DNA of 64,000 nt from Cytobacillus sp. IB215665 (GCF_033963835.1 NZ_JAXBME010000001.1:124001-188000), one strand, 5' to 3'; positions 37,039 to 48,674 are shown, counted from the stretch's first letter. Program-made: numbers and translations. Notes: generated by a model not told the origin, from the sequence alone.

Positions 37039-40000
37039 ACAAGTATATCGTCCAACAAACCATATTCGTTTTGTGACAGCCTCCAGTTTGTTTGATGGGC
37101 ACGATGCATCAATCAACATTATGAGGCGAATTCTCCAAGCGAGTGGCGCAGAGGTCATTCACCTTGGTCATAACAGATCTGTGGAAGAGGTAGTAAATGC
37201 TGCTGTTCAAGAGGACGTTCAAGGTATAGCGATATCTTCTTACCAAGGTGGTCACGTTGAGTATTTTAAGTATATGTACGACTTATTGAAAGAAAAAGGA
37301 GCTTCACACATCCGTATATACGGGGGTGGTGGCGGAGTAATCATTCCAAGTGAAATAAAAGAGCTACAAGAGTATGGAGTTGCTGGAATATTTTCTCCTG
37401 ATGATGGGAGGAATTTAGGGTTACAAGGAATGGTTAACAAAATGTTAGCAGAATGTGATTTTCCTACGTTGTCGACTTCATTAGCAGATGAAGTAGAAGA
37501 GGTTAAATCAAAAAATAGTAGGTCAATAGCAAAAATGATTTCTGCTGCCGAAATAAATGTAAATGAATCCGAAGAGTTAGTTTCTACTACTCTAGAACGC
37601 ATAAAGGATTTAGGACAGCATGTACCTGTTATCGGGATAACTGGTACTGGAGGTGCAGGGAAAAGCTCGTTAACCGATGAGCTTATTCGTCGTTTTATAA
37701 ATGAAATTCCAAATATAAAAGTAGCTGTTTTATCAATAGATCCTACAAAACAAAAAACTGGAGGAGCACTCTTAGGAGATCGTATACGCATGAATGCAAT
37801 TTTCTCTCCTAATGTCTATATGAGAAGTTTAGCTACAAGAGGTTCAAAATCTGAGCTGTCATTAGCTATTCATGATTCAATAGCTATTGTGAAGGCAGCT
37901 GGGTTTGATCTTATCATCGTAGAGACGAGTGGAATAGGTCAAGGAGATGCTGAAATTTCAGAAATTTGTGATCTTAGCATGTACGTAATGACTAGTGAAT
38001 TTGGCGCACCTTCACAATTAGAAAAAATTGATATGATAGATTTTGCAGACATGGTAGTCATTAATAAATTTGAAAGAAAAGGATCCGAGGATGCTAGACG
38101 ACAAGTACAAAAGCAATATCAACGTAGTCATATGTTGTATGATAAAGAGCTAGATGAAATGCCAGTTTTTGCTACAATGGCTAGTCAGTTCAATGATCCT
38201 GGTACGAATACATTATTTGTTGCTTTAGTTAACAGAATTAATGAAAAATATAGTACCAATTGGACTACTGATTTGCAAATGGTAACAGATATTGAAAAGC
38301 AAAATGTAATTATTCCGAATGATAGACGTCATTATTTAAGGGAAGTTTCTGATACAGTGCGAGACTACCATCAAAAGGCTGAACAGCAAGTGCAAATTGC
38401 TCGTAAGCTCTATCAACTTGATGGTGCAATAACAAGTGTGAAAGAAAAAGAAGGAAATGAGGCTGTTATTTCCTCGCTAAAAACGATTAAAAATGAATAT
38501 GATTCTATGCTAACGAAGGAATCAAAGGCTATTTTAGAAGGTTGGGGCGAACGAAAGAAAAAATATTCTTCTAAACAATTTACATCATTGATTAGAGGAA
38601 AAGAAATAGTAACTGAGTTAACTACGAAAAGCTTGTCAGGCTTAGATATACCTAAAATTGCTTTGCCGAAATACGAGGATTTTGGAGAGATTTTACGCTG
38701 GGTTTACAAAGAGAATGTACCTGGGGCATTTCCATATTCAGCTGGAGTATTTCCTTTTAAGCGTCAAAGTGAAGATCCAAAGCGTCAATTTGCTGGTGAA
38801 GGGACACCTGAGCGAACAAATAAAAGGTTCCATTATTTATCAAAGGATGATGCGGCAAAACGGTTAAGTACAGCATTTGATTCAGTTACTTTATATGGGG
38901 AGGACCCAGATTATCGCCCAGATATTTATGGGAAAGTCGGAGAAAGTGGTGTAAGCATTTGTACACTTGATGATATGAACAAGCTATATAAAGGGTTTGA
39001 TCTATGTCATCCTTCCACATCTGTCTCTATGACTATTAATGGCCCTGCTCCAATCATTTTAGCTATGTTTATGAATACTGCAATTAGCCAACAAGTCGAA
39101 AAAATTGAACATGAATTATCCAGGAAATTGACAGAACATGAGCTTGAAGAAGTTAAAATGAAAACATTAGCCAATGTCCGTGGAACTGTTCAAGCAGATA
39201 TTTTAAAAGAAGACCAAGGTCAAAATACGTGTATATTTTCAACAGAGTTTGCTTTACGAATGATGGGAGATATACAAGAGTATTTCATAAATAATAATGT
39301 ACGAAATTACTATTCTGTTTCAATTTCTGGCTATCATATTGCTGAGGCAGGAGCAAACCCTATTTCACAACTAGCCTTTACGTTATCCAATGGATTTACG
39401 TATGTTGAGTATTATTTGAGTCGTGGTATGAATATTGATGACTTTGCACCAAATCTCTCTTTCTTTTTCAGCAATGGTCTCGACGCTGAGTATACTGTAA
39501 TTGGAAGAGTTGCCCGTCGTATTTGGGCGACTGTTATGCGTGATAAATATGGAGCAAACGAAAGAAGTCAAAAGCTAAAATATCATGTTCAAACATCAGG
39601 GCGCTCATTACATGCCCAAGAAATTGACTTTAATGATATCCGGACTACTTTGCAAGCACTGATGGCACTTCATGATAATTGTAATTCATTACACACTAAT
39701 GCCTATGACGAAGCGATAACAACTCCAACTGAAGAATCTGTACGACGTGCAATGGCGATTCAAATGATAATTACGAAAGAACATGGGTTAACTAAAAATG
39801 AAAATCCGATGCAAGGGTCTTTTATTATAGAGGAACTCACAGATTTAGTAGAAGAAGCTGTTCTACAGGAATTTGATCGTATTAACGATCGTGGTGGAGT
39901 GTTAGGTGCCATGGAAACACAATATCAGCGAGGTAAAATCCAAGAGGAATCGATGTATTATGAGATGAAAAAGCATTCAGGAGATTTGCCGATCATTGGT

Positions 40001-40285
40001 GTAAATACGTACGTGAATCCTAATCCTCCATCTGAAGATGATATTAATAATATGGAGCTAGCTCGAGCGACTAAAGAAGAGAAAGAAACGCAGATTCATA
40101 ATTTAACAAGCTTCCACAAACGGAACGAAAATGCTGTAGATAAAGCGCTGGAAAATTTGAAGTCTACTGCAAAAAACGGAGGAAATATCTTTGAAGAATT
40201 AATGACAACCGTAAAAGTAGCAAGTCTAGGCCAAATTACAAAAGCACTCTACGAAGTAGGCGGCCAATACCGTCGTAATATGTAA
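37028..40285 (+). CDS. icmF: IcmF: fused isobutyryl-CoA mutase with G-protein chaperone domain
   Basis: 1085 aa fusion. Residues ~10-145 are the adenosylcobalamin-binding domain with D-G-H25-D-A-S (base-off His) and the later GGGGGVI loop. Residues ~195-420 are a MeaI-type GTPase (P-loop GTGGAGKSS, ~206-214). A linker leads to the C-terminal ~570-residue TIM-barrel mutase domain with the substrate-binding [13 protein letters not shown] segment. IcmF interconverts isobutyryl-CoA and butyryl-CoA and guards its own cofactor through GTP hydrolysis. Placed behind a TetR gene and acyl-CoA dehydrogenases, it links valine or branched-chain acid breakdown to beta-oxidation. Related pivalyl-CoA mutases share this layout, so the substrate is not certain. 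Confidence 0.93.
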   Translation: MGTEQVYRPTNHIRFVTASSLFDGHDASINIMRRILQASGAEVIHLGHNRSVEEVVNAAVQEDVQGIAISSYQGGHVEYFKYMYDLLKEKGASHIRIYGGGGGVIIPSEIKELQEYGVAGIFSPDDGRNLGLQGMVNKMLAECDFPTLSTSLADEVEEVKSKNSRSIAKMISAAEINVNESEELVSTTLERIKDLGQHVPVIGITGTGGAGKSSLTDELIRRFINEIPNIKVAVLSIDPTKQKTGGALLGDRIRMNAIFSPNVYMRSLATRGSKSELSLAIHDSIAIVKAAGFDLIIVETSGIGQGDAEISEICDLSMYVMTSEFGAPSQLEKIDMIDFADMVVINKFERKGSEDARRQVQKQYQRSHMLYDKELDEMPVFATMASQFNDPGTNTLFVALVNRINEKYSTNWTTDLQMVTDIEKQNVIIPNDRRHYLREVSDTVRDYHQKAEQQVQIARKLYQLDGAITSVKEKEGNEAVISSLKTIKNEYDSMLTKESKAILEGWGERKKKYSSKQFTSLIRGKEIVTELTTKSLSGLDIPKIALPKYEDFGEILRWVYKENVPGAFPYSAGVFPFKRQSEDPKRQFAGEGTPERTNKRFHYLSKDDAAKRLSTAFDSVTLYGEDPDYRPDIYGKVGESGVSICTLDDMNKLYKGFDLCHPSTSVSMTINGPAPIILAMFMNTAISQQVEKIEHELSRKLTEHELEEVKMKTLANVRGTVQADILKEDQGQNTCIFSTEFALRMMGDIQEYFINNNVRNYYSVSISGYHIAEAGANPISQLAFTLSNGFTYVEYYLSRGMNIDDFAPNLSFFFSNGLDAEYTVIGRVARRIWATVMRDKYGANERSQKLKYHVQTSGRSLHAQEIDFNDIRTTLQALMALHDNCNSLHTNAYDEAITTPTEESVRRAMAIQMIITKEHGLTKNENPMQGSFIIEELTDLVEEAVLQEFDRINDRGGVLGAMETQYQRGKIQEESMYYEMKKHSGDLPIIGVNTYVNPNPPSEDDINNMELARATKEEKETQIHNLTSFHKRNENAVDKALENLKSTAKNGGNIFEELMTTVKVASLGQITKALYEVGGQYRRNM

Positions 40286-40286
40286 A

Positions 40287-40700
40287 AAGAAAAGCGAAGC
40301 CGACTGAATTGCCTCGACAAGCGTTGGAACCTTTACAACTGAAGACGCTTTATGTCTTCTGGTGAAAAGGTGAAACGACTCGAGAGGCAAGGAGGCGGAG
40401 CTGGACAGGAAGAAAAGCGGAACCGACTGTATTGGCTTGACAAGCGTTGGAGCCTTTACAACTGAAGACGCTTTATGTCTTCTGGTGAAAAGGTGAAACG
40501 ACTCGAGAGGCAAGGAGGCGTAGCTGGATAAAGAAAAGCGAAGCCGACTGCTAACTCCCGACAAGCACTGGAGTCATTTCATAAAAAGCGCTTTTTGCCT
40601 TCAGATGAAATGATGAAGTGACCTCGAGAGGCAAACGCTGGAGCCTCGACACAAAAAGGTGTATTTTACCTTCAGGTTGTATAGCTGAAGCGCCTTCGAG
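40287..40700. repeat. Cluster of GC-rich structured repeats (reverse orientation)
   Basis: About four units in reverse orientation, starting two bases behind the icmF stop codon with AAAGAAAAGCGAAGCCGACT. Two neighbouring units are nearly the same, sharing TTTACAACTGAAGACGCTTT and the following bases to CGACTCGAGAGGCAAGGAGG. The minus-strand ORFs here are artefacts. Confidence 0.85.
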
Positions 40701-40838
40701 GGAACTGTCTCTATGACTTTTCGTTCTATTAATTAACATTTTTCACAAATACATAGAATTGAGTAGCATAAAGTGGTTGAATTTGTTTATAATGAATGGT
40801 ATTACTTAGAGTGGAAGCAATGAAAGGAAGTGTCCCTT

Positions 40839-41345
40839 TTGAGTTTAAAACAATATTCGTTGGACCAATTAAAAGAAATGTCACTTATCGAAATTGCATT
40901 TGACATTTTATCAAGCAGAAAGAAGCCTATTACATTTAAAGAGTTAATGGATGAGATTACAGCTTCTCTTCATTTATCCCAAGATGAAATTAACACAAAA
41001 ATTTCTCAATTTTATACTGATATAAATATTGATGGGCGGTTTATTTGTGTTGGTGAAAATCTATGGGGATTAAGGTCTTGGTACCCTTATGAAAAAATTG
41101 AGGAAGAAGTAACTCCTACGGTAAAATCGAAAAAGAAAAAATCGAAAAAAGCAGCTGACAAAGATACTAAAAAAGTAGAAGAAGAGAGTTTTGATGATCC
41201 TGACGATTTTGAAGAAGAAGATATCGAACTGGATCTAGATGACATCGATGACATTGATGAGGAAACTGATGAAGATCTAGAAGAAGACTTCGACCTCGAA
41301 GATGATGATGAAGATCTTGAATTAGATGAAGAGGAAGATTTATAA
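40839..41345 (+). CDS. rpoE: RNA polymerase delta subunit
   Basis: 168 aa. The N-terminal ~90-residue domain (MSLKQYSLDQLKEMSLIEIAFDIL, FYTDINIDGRFICVGENLWGLRSWYPY) is followed by a lysine patch and a long Asp/Glu-rich disordered tail. The delta subunit raises RNA polymerase recycling and promoter sensitivity to the initiating NTP. TTG 40839 is chosen: AAAGGAAG lies eight bases upstream and the family N terminus begins here; GTG 40830 overlaps that ribosome binding site. pyrG follows, as throughout the Bacilli. Confidence 0.95.
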   Translation: MSLKQYSLDQLKEMSLIEIAFDILSSRKKPITFKELMDEITASLHLSQDEINTKISQFYTDINIDGRFICVGENLWGLRSWYPYEKIEEEVTPTVKSKKKKSKKAADKDTKKVEEESFDDPDDFEEEDIELDLDDIDDIDEETDEDLEEDFDLEDDDEDLELDEEEDL

Positions 41346-41350
41346 TACGC

Positions 41351-41392
41351 TTGACTTTTATAAATGAACTAGGTAGAATCTTTTTTGGGCTC
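41351..41392 (+). promoter_or_regulatory. pyrG promoter with GGGCTC initial sequence
   Basis: -35 TTGACT (41351-41356), 17-bp spacer, -10 TAGAAT (41374-41379) and, seven bases on, GGGCTC at 41387-41392. The pppGGGC start is what B. subtilis pyrG uses for CTP-sensitive addition of extra G residues. Confidence 0.85.
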
Positions 41393-41429
41393 TTTAAAAA
41401 AGAACTTATCTTAACTATTAAAATATCCT

Positions 41430-41472
41430 GCTCCCTTACGAATATTCGTAAGAGGGGCATTTTTTATTTTTT
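41430..41472 (+). terminator. pyrG leader attenuator
   Basis: GCTCCCTTACGAAT pairs with ATTCGTAAGAGGGGC, followed by ATTTTTTATTTTTT. The 5' arm holds GCTCCC, the site to which a G-extended 5' end can pair to prevent the terminator. The remaining leader to 41657 includes a CTTTTTGAACATCCTC motif and no gene. Confidence 0.85.
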
Positions 41473-41636
41473 AGGATAAGAAATCCATGGTGCTGTGCAC
41501 TAAAAATGATTATCCCCTGTTATAAAGGTTTTGCCGTTTTATACAATCTAGCGGACCTATTAAGAAAGGTGAACGAAAAGCAATGATACTAAATAGTAAT
41601 TTTTATCGTGCTTTTTGAACATCCTCATATATATAG

Positions 41637-43257
<1,621 letters not shown>

Positions 43258-43259
<2 letters not shown>

Positions 43260-43386
43260 TCGACTGGTAGTCCTGACAAGCGCTGGAAGCATTTCATATG
43301 AAGGCGCATTTTGCCTTCGAATGCAATGCTGAAGCGACCTCGAGGGAGTAGGAGGCGAAGCTGGAGGATAAAAGCGTAGCCGACCC
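43258..43386. repeat. GC-rich structured repeat (single unit, reverse)
   Basis: CGACTGGTAGTCCTGACAAG, CATATGAAGGCGCATTTTGC and GACCTCGAGGGAGTAGGAGG mark one reverse unit directly behind pyrG. The minus-strand ORF at 43208 is an artefact. Confidence 0.8.
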
Positions 43387-43391
43387 GAACA

Positions 43392-43419
43392 CACCGTTGC
43401 TTATGTTTAAGCAACGGTG
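43392..43419. repeat. CACCGTTGC hairpin
   Basis: CACCGTTGCTTA pairs perfectly with TAAGCAACGGTG around a four-base loop, without T tract. Lies between convergent pyrG and ywjG; could work as a terminator or be a repeat remnant. Confidence 0.6.
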
Positions 43420-43443
43420 ATCAGGGTAAATTGTGACAATCCG

Positions 43444-43974
43444 TTAGTTTTCGTCGATAATTTCTTCAATTGTATAAGCTAGACCATAGTAAGCAAACAA
43501 AGCTGCCATCATTGTAGGTAGACCAAAGCGCGTGCCATCACTATTTGGAATTAATGGTTTGATAAGTTTTGTATCGATGTGTACATCTACTAAATCAGTT
43601 AATGAAGTTTCATTTTCTTTTGAAGAGTCTGCTGATATAGCTACAATTGGTATACTAAGGTTCATAAGTGATGATGCACTTTCAATTGCCTTTTCATCAG
43701 TCGAATATCTTGTGACTAAGAGTACTCGATCTGTTTGATGAATTGAAGTAAAATCATCATGCATAGACAATCTTTTGATTTTAGGTAAAGGTTCTGTTCC
43801 GATAGATGCTTCTATTGCAATAGCTTCCATTTCATGAATTCCGAGCACATATATTGAGCCATCTCCAATAATAGCTTGTGCAAGCAGTCTAGCCCCATCT
43901 TCTATGTGATCTTCTTCGTTATCTGTTATTTTTTTGAATAATCCTGTTAGCTGAGTAGTAAATATTTTTAACAT
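43444..43974 (-). CDS. ywjG: DUF2529 protein YwjG
   Basis: 176-aa soluble protein with the SIS-like pattern of sugar isomerase folds (ALLAQAIIGDGSIYVLG, VLLVTRYSTDEKAIESASSLM, IPIVAISADS). DUF2529 members stand next to spo0F in most Bacilli; function unknown. GGAGG precedes ATG 43974. Same orientation relative to spo0F as in B. subtilis (divergent). Confidence 0.88.
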   Translation of the reverse strand: MLKIFTTQLTGLFKKITDNEEDHIEDGARLLAQAIIGDGSIYVLGIHEMEAIAIEASIGTEPLPKIKRLSMHDDFTSIHQTDRVLLVTRYSTDEKAIESASSLMNLSIPIVAISADSSKENETSLTDLVDVHIDTKLIKPLIPNSDGTRFGLPTMMAALFAYYGLAYTIEEIIDEN

Positions 43975-44133
43975 GCAGTGTAAATCCTCCAGTGATTTAT
44001 TAATTCAAGCTTGAAAGTCAATCCGCTAGAAAATTTCGAACTAATCCCTCATTACTTAACTTTTCTTTAGCAAGTTTAACTGTAATAGTAATTAAATTCA
44101 AATTCCTAAATTGGTTAGTTTCAGCTATTTAAA

Positions 44134-44296
44134 CATTGCTGTTTTTTCATAAGTTGTTTTATATTAAGAGATAAACTCAAATACAAAACTAACGGTTGAA
44201 CACCTTTTCTTATTTACAACTGTGTAAATCTTATAAAAGTTCATTCAACAGAGGTAATTTAGTAAAAATAGCGATAAAGTTAACGACAAGAACCTT
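44134..44296 (+). repeat. 165-bp family element between ywjG and spo0F
   Basis: Left end ATTGCTGTTTTTTCATAAGT, core ACCTTTTCTTATTTACAAC, right end GATAAAGTTAACGACAAGAACCTT in two parts, GATAAAGTTAAC and GACAAGAACCTT. Diverged but of full length. Confidence 0.6.
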
Positions 44297-44348
44297 TGCT
44301 TAAAATTGAATAATCTAGGAAGGAATGTAAAATAAAATCAATATAAAG

Positions 44349-44375
44349 AAGGAAAATGTGAAATTAACGAGAAAT
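44349..44375 (+). promoter_or_regulatory. Candidate sigma-H promoter of spo0F
   Basis: AAGGAAAAT (44349-44357), 11 bp and GAGAAAT (44369-44375) resemble sigma-H -35 (RNAGGAWWW) and -10 (RNNGAAT). In B. subtilis spo0F has a sigma-H promoter controlled by Spo0A. Confidence 0.4.
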
Positions 44376-44419
44376 AAAAGTAGTTAAGTAGGGAAACTTA
44401 TTTTGAGGAGTGAAAAAGA

Positions 44420-44803
44420 ATGGGGCACAAAATACTAATTGTCGATGATCAGTATGGCATTCGTATATTACTCAACGAAGTATTTCAAAAAGAAGGTTAT
44501 GTAACATTTCAAGCTTCTAATGGAGTTGAGGCATTAGATATTGTGAAAAAGCACTCTCCTGACTTAGTATTGCTAGATATGAAAATTCCAGGGATGGATG
44601 GAATAGAGATATTAAAGAGAATGAGGGTAGACGATCAAGATATAAAGGTCAAGGTCATTATTATGACAGCGTATGGTGAGTTGGACATGATTCAAGAAGC
44701 GAAGGATTTAGGAGCGATTACTCATTTTGCTAAGCCTTTTGATATTGATGAAATTCGTGTAGCTGTGAAAGAACAATTGTCAATTGGTTCTGTTAAACAA
44801 TGA
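44420..44803 (+). CDS. spo0F: Sporulation phosphorelay response regulator Spo0F
   Basis: Single-domain receiver that takes phosphate from sensor kinases and gives it to Spo0B on the way to Spo0A. 127 aa. Acidic pocket D9-D10, phosphorylation site D53 (VLLDMKIPG), T83 and K105 (AKPF) are in place. The N-terminal [18 protein letters not shown] is that of Spo0F. Compared with B. subtilis there are two extra residues between the D53 loop and T83 (..[14 protein letters not shown]), at the beta-4 edge. GAGGAG lies before ATG 44420. Confidence 0.97.
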   Translation: MGHKILIVDDQYGIRILLNEVFQKEGYVTFQASNGVEALDIVKKHSPDLVLLDMKIPGMDGIEILKRMRVDDQDIKVKVIIMTAYGELDMIQEAKDLGAITHFAKPFDIDEIRVAVKEQLSIGSVKQ

Positions 44804-44822
44804 CTTTTTAGTGAAAATTGCT

Positions 44823-44888
44823 ATGTAAGCGATTACTACTCGAACGAAACTATTGAGCTTTGACAAGTAAGTTGGTATGCTATGAAAT
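44823..44888 (+). promoter_or_regulatory. Candidate fbaA promoter with perfect cre match
   Basis: ATGTAAGCGATTACT (44823-44837) matches the cre consensus WTGNAANCGNWNNCW at every position. A -35 TTGACA lies at 44860-44865 with a weak -10 (TGAAAT, 44883-44888, 17-bp spacer). The site would be centred near -65, upstream of the promoter. Confidence 0.45.
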
Positions 44889-45071
44889 GTAAATAAGTTA
44901 TGATCAAATGTGAGTATTCTTCAAACGATAACAATTGCACTGTTCCATAACTTTTGTGAATGTCTCTAATAACATTTGGACAGTACATAGTATTTGATGA
45001 ATATGGATACTCTACATATGATGAACTTATAGGAAAATATACTAATTAGCTGCCTTAAGGAGGATAATGAT

Positions 45072-45935
45072 ATGCCTTTAGTTTCTATGACCGAAATGCT
45101 TAACAAAGCAAAAGATGAAGGATATGCAGTTGGACAGTTTAACCTGAACAACTTAGAATTTACACAAGCAATTTTACAAGCTGCTCAAGAAGAAAATTCA
45201 CCAGTTATTTGTGGTGTTTCTGAAGGTGCTGCTCGTTATATGGGTGGATTTAAAACAGTTGTAAAGATGGTTGAAGGATTAATTGAAGATTATAACATTA
45301 CAGTTCCTGTGGCGATTCATTTAGACCATGGTTCAAGCTTTGAAAAATGTGCTGAAGCAATCCATGCAGGTTTTACTTCTGTTATGATTGATGGATCTCA
45401 CCATCCACTTGAAGAAAATATTGCTATTACGCAAAAAGTTGTTGAACTTGCACACATACACGGAGTTTCTGTGGAAGCGGAATTAGGCCGTATTGGTGGT
45501 CAAGAAGACGATTTAGTAGTTGATGATGCAGATGCAATGTATGCAATTCCATCTGAATGTGATCAACTTGTTCGTGAAACTGGGGTAGACTGCTTTGCAC
45601 CAGCTCTAGGATCTGTCCATGGTCCATACAAAGGCGAACCTAATCTTGGCTTTGATCGCATGAAAGAAGTTATGGAATTAACAGGTATTCCTTTAGTGCT
45701 TCATGGAGGGACAGGAATTCCTACGAAAGATATTCAAAAGGCTATTTCATTAGGAACATCAAAAATTAATGTAAATACTGAAAACCAAATTGCTTCAGCT
45801 AAAGTCGTTCGTGAAGTGTTAGCTGAAAAAACAGAAGAGTATGATCCACGTAAATACTTAGGACCAGCTCGTGAAGCTATTAAAGAGACTGTTAAAGGTA
45901 AAATGAAGGAATTTGGTTCATCAAATAAAGCGTAA
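45072..45935 (+). CDS. fbaA: Fructose-bisphosphate aldolase, class II
   Basis: Glycolytic and gluconeogenic cleavage of fructose-1,6-bisphosphate. 287 aa. Zinc ligands lie in [11 protein letters not shown], the HGGTG motif (VLHGGTGIP) and the intervening [18 protein letters not shown] is typical of the class IIB group. AAGGAGG precedes ATG 45072. It follows spo0F by ~270 nt and precedes the transaldolase-like gene, as in B. subtilis. Confidence 0.97.
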   Translation: MPLVSMTEMLNKAKDEGYAVGQFNLNNLEFTQAILQAAQEENSPVICGVSEGAARYMGGFKTVVKMVEGLIEDYNITVPVAIHLDHGSSFEKCAEAIHAGFTSVMIDGSHHPLEENIAITQKVVELAHIHGVSVEAELGRIGGQEDDLVVDDADAMYAIPSECDQLVRETGVDCFAPALGSVHGPYKGEPNLGFDRMKEVMELTGIPLVLHGGTGIPTKDIQKAISLGTSKINVNTENQIASAKVVREVLAEKTEEYDPRKYLGPAREAIKETVKGKMKEFGSSNKA

Positions 45936-46056
45936 GTCTTACCAAAGGAATGACACATCAATTCTATATTGCGTGTTTTTCTTAGCTATTAGAACATTTT
46001 CATATAGTGATTGTTCATATGATATGGTAGGCTAGCCAAATAATCTCTATACACGG

Positions 46057-46138
46057 AGAAACCGCCTTTGCACAACTATTGTGCATTATTTCATTATCTT
46101 TGTAGATACTTGAAATGAAGGGCGGTTTTGTTTTTTTC
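46057..46138 (+). terminator. Terminator after fbaA
   Basis: AAACCGCC pairs with GGCGGTTT over a long loop that holds an inner TGCACAA/TTGTGCA hairpin; then TGTTTTTTTC. Confidence 0.75.
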
Positions 46139-46140
46139 TT

Positions 46141-46249
46141 CGGCTTCTTTTCATAAGATTTGCTGCGATAGCTCCTTATTACGTGTAATATGACCAGAAC
46201 TCATGTATATTTATTAGTACGAAATACAACGAAAAATGCGAAAAAATTG
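46141..46249 (-). repeat. 165-bp family element, internally deleted
   Basis: CGGCTTCTTTTCATAAGATT at the right end and TTAGTACGAAATACAACG, AAAAATGCGAAAAAATTG at the left end, core missing; directly behind the fbaA terminator. Confidence 0.6.
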
Positions 46250-46282
46250 TTTTATTATATTTATTTAGGAGGAATAATGATA

Positions 46283-46930
46283 ATGAAATTTTTTATTGAT
46301 ACTGCAAACATTGAAGAAATTCGTGAAGCTCATTCAGTTGGGATTTTATCTGGAGTAACGACAAATCCAAGTTTAGTTGCGAAAGAAAAAAATGTTTCCT
46401 TTCACGATCGTCTACGTGAAATAACTTCACTCGTACCCGGCTCAGTTAGCGCTGAGGTTATTGCTACAACAGCACCAGAGATGATTGAAGAGGGAAAAGA
46501 GCTTGCTAAGATCGCTCCAAATATTACGATTAAAGTTCCGATGACTATTGAAGGCTTAAAAGCTGTGAAAGCTTTTTCCGATGAAGGAATCAAAACGAAT
46601 GTTACGCTCATTTTTAATGCAAATCAAGCGTTGCTTGCAGCAAGAGCTGGAGCTACTTATGTATCACCTTTTCTTGGCCGTTTAGATGATATAGGCCATA
46701 ATGGTATGGACTTAATTGCAACGATTGCAGAAATTTTTAATGTGCACGATCTAGAGACGGAAATTATTGCTGCTTCTATTCGTCACCCAATGCATATAAC
46801 AGAAGCTGCGCTAAATGGAGCTCATATTGCTACTGTCCCTTTTAACGTTATTATGCAACTTTGTAATCATCCATTGACAGATCAAGGTATTGAAAAGTTT
46901 CTAGCAGATTGGAATAAAAAAAATGACTAG
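46283..46930 (+). CDS. tal: Transaldolase-like fructose-6-phosphate aldolase family protein
   Basis: 215 aa, the short TalC/Fsa subfamily. Schiff-base lysine K84 in [42 protein letters not shown] and [12 protein letters not shown] are family marks. Members act as transaldolase or as fructose-6-phosphate aldolase; B. subtilis YwjH is a transaldolase. ATG 46283 is preferred, with AGGAGG nine bases upstream; ATG 46277 is also possible. Upstream codons belong to a repeat. Confidence 0.92.
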   Translation: MKFFIDTANIEEIREAHSVGILSGVTTNPSLVAKEKNVSFHDRLREITSLVPGSVSAEVIATTAPEMIEEGKELAKIAPNITIKVPMTIEGLKAVKAFSDEGIKTNVTLIFNANQALLAARAGATYVSPFLGRLDDIGHNGMDLIATIAEIFNVHDLETEIIAASIRHPMHITEAALNGAHIATVPFNVIMQLCNHPLTDQGIEKFLADWNKKND

Positions 46931-47087
46931 AAAATATTTTTAAAAGGATCATTTCCATACATTATTTTTGCTTTTTCGTGTAAACTATTAGATAATACTT
47001 AATTTATATGGATAAATATACCAATTTATTATAAATCTATATTTAGTTTACTTCGCTATGGTGGATGAAAAGGGAGGCAAAAAATAA

Positions 47088-47132
47088 GTGTTGGAGGAAT
47101 ATATCGAACCGAGTTTTTTGAGGAACTTTTGA
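47088..47132 (+). CDS. Possible 14-codon leader ORF before murA
   Basis: GTG 47088 has GGGAGG ten bases upstream and opens a 14-codon frame ([14 protein letters not shown]) ending in TGA, 25 bp before the murA start. It contains a second possible start, TTG 47091. The good ribosome binding site in an otherwise non-coding leader suggests translation, perhaps to regulate murA. No homologue is known to me. Confidence 0.3.
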   Translation: MLEEYIEPSFLRNF

Positions 47133-47157
47133 TGATCCGCTTAGAAGGGAGAAAAAC

Positions 47158-48444
47158 ATGGAAAAGTTAAAAATAGCCGGTGGTTATCCGTTAAAGGGAT
47201 CAGTAAAAATTAGTGGAGCTAAAAATAGTGTCGTTGCTCTAATTCCAGCAACGATCTTGGCGGATTCACCTGTCACAATTGAAGGTATACCAAATATATC
47301 TGATGTGCAAATGTTAGGTGGTTTATTAGAGGAAATCGGTGGTAACGTAGTACTTAATGATAAAGAAATGACTATTGACCCTACTAATATGATTTCTATG
47401 CCTTTGCCAAATGGTAAAGTGAAAAAATTACGTGCCTCTTATTATTTAATGGGTGCGATGCTTGGTCGGTTTAAAAAGGCTGTAATTGGCTTGCCTGGAG
47501 GGTGTCATTTGGGACCTCGGCCAATTGACCAGCATATTAAAGGCTTTGAAGCACTTGGAGCTCAAGTAACTAACGAACAAGGTGCGATTTATTTACGTGC
47601 TAATGAGCTAAGAGGTGCCAGGATATATTTAGATGTAGTAAGTGTTGGTGCAACGATTAATATTATGTTGGCAGCTGTCAGAGCAAAAGGAAGAACGATT
47701 ATTGAGAATGCAGCAAAAGAACCTGAGATTATTGATGTTGCCACTTTACTCTCTAGTATGGGTGCAAAAATCAAGGGTGCAGGAACGGACGTTATCCGAA
47801 TTGATGGGGTAGAGCATCTTCGCGGGTGTCGTCACTCAATCATACCAGATAGAATTGAAGCTGGTACATATATTATCATTGCAGCGGCAACTGGAGAACA
47901 AGTATTGGTAGATAATGTAATTCCGTTACATCTCGAATCACTTATTGCTAAGCTACGTGAAATGGGTGTTTCAATTGAAACGAGCAATGATCAAGTGCTA
48001 ATTTCTAGTTCAAATAATTTAAAGGCAGTCGATTTAAAAACACTTGTGTATCCTGGCTTTCCGACAGATCTACAACAACCTTTTACTTCTTTACTAACAA
48101 GGGCACAAGGTACAAGTATTGTTACTGATACGATTTATGGAGCACGCTTTAAGCATATTGATGAATTGAGACGTATGAATGCGAATGTCAAAGTAGAAGG
48201 TGGCTCCTCCATTATTTCTGGTCCAGCTCGATTACAAGGTGCAAGAGTGCGAGCGAGTGATTTGCGAGCAGGTGCTTCATTGGTTGTAGCTGGTTTAATC
48301 GCTAATGGCATAACAGAAATAACTGGATTAGAGCATATTGATCGTGGGTATAGTCACCTTGAAGATAAGCTTTCAGGTCTCGGTGCAACGATATGGAGAG
48401 AGAAAATGACCGAAGAAGAAATAGAACAGTTACAGAACCTATAA
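47158..48444 (+). CDS. murA: UDP-N-acetylglucosamine 1-carboxyvinyltransferase
   Basis: First committed step of peptidoglycan synthesis: adds enolpyruvate from PEP to UDP-GlcNAc. 428 aa. The fosfomycin-target cysteine is C116 in [15 protein letters not shown]22 (GAKNS) and [13 protein letters not shown] are in place. Position between tal and glpX marks it as the second Firmicute paralogue (MurAB, also called MurZ in B. subtilis). GAAGGGAG before ATG 47158. Confidence 0.96.
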   Translation: MEKLKIAGGYPLKGSVKISGAKNSVVALIPATILADSPVTIEGIPNISDVQMLGGLLEEIGGNVVLNDKEMTIDPTNMISMPLPNGKVKKLRASYYLMGAMLGRFKKAVIGLPGGCHLGPRPIDQHIKGFEALGAQVTNEQGAIYLRANELRGARIYLDVVSVGATINIMLAAVRAKGRTIIENAAKEPEIIDVATLLSSMGAKIKGAGTDVIRIDGVEHLRGCRHSIIPDRIEAGTYIIIAAATGEQVLVDNVIPLHLESLIAKLREMGVSIETSNDQVLISSSNNLKAVDLKTLVYPGFPTDLQQPFTSLLTRAQGTSIVTDTIYGARFKHIDELRRMNANVKVEGGSSIISGPARLQGARVRASDLRAGASLVVAGLIANGITEITGLEHIDRGYSHLEDKLSGLGATIWREKMTEEEIEQLQNL

Positions 48445-48445
48445 T

Positions 48446-48582
48446 TACAGTGTTTACATTATTTGATTATTGCTAAGACAAAAACAAATGATCATCAATA
48501 AAAGTTATAGCCACTATATAAAACGTAACTAACTGTTTAAAAGTAGGAAAAAATAGCTACAAGCTGTACGAAAAGAATCTTT
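48446..48582 (+). repeat. 165-bp family element, shortened copy
   Basis: Starts two bases behind the murA stop with TACAGTGTTTACATTATTTG and ends TGTACGAAAAGAATCTT; part of the core is missing. Confidence 0.5.
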
Positions 48583-48606
48583 GATAAAGTTTAATATATG
48601 CTCACT

Positions 48607-48660
48607 GCTTTTCAACTTACGTTTTTTAAAGTAAACTGTAAAGTTGAAAGGCAATTTTTT
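48607..48660 (+). terminator. Hairpin with T tract directly before glpX
   Basis: GCTTTTCAACTTAC pairs with GTAAAGTTGAAAGGC (one bulge), followed by AATTTTTT. The T tract touches the GGGGGG ribosome binding site of glpX, so this is either the murA terminator or an attenuator of glpX. Confidence 0.65.
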
Positions 48661-48674
48661 GGGGGGAAGCACGT

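Noticed and set aside
40226-40739. Minus-strand ORFs of 112 and 62 codons
   Set aside because: Repeat-derived; the first also overlaps the icmF 3' end in antisense.
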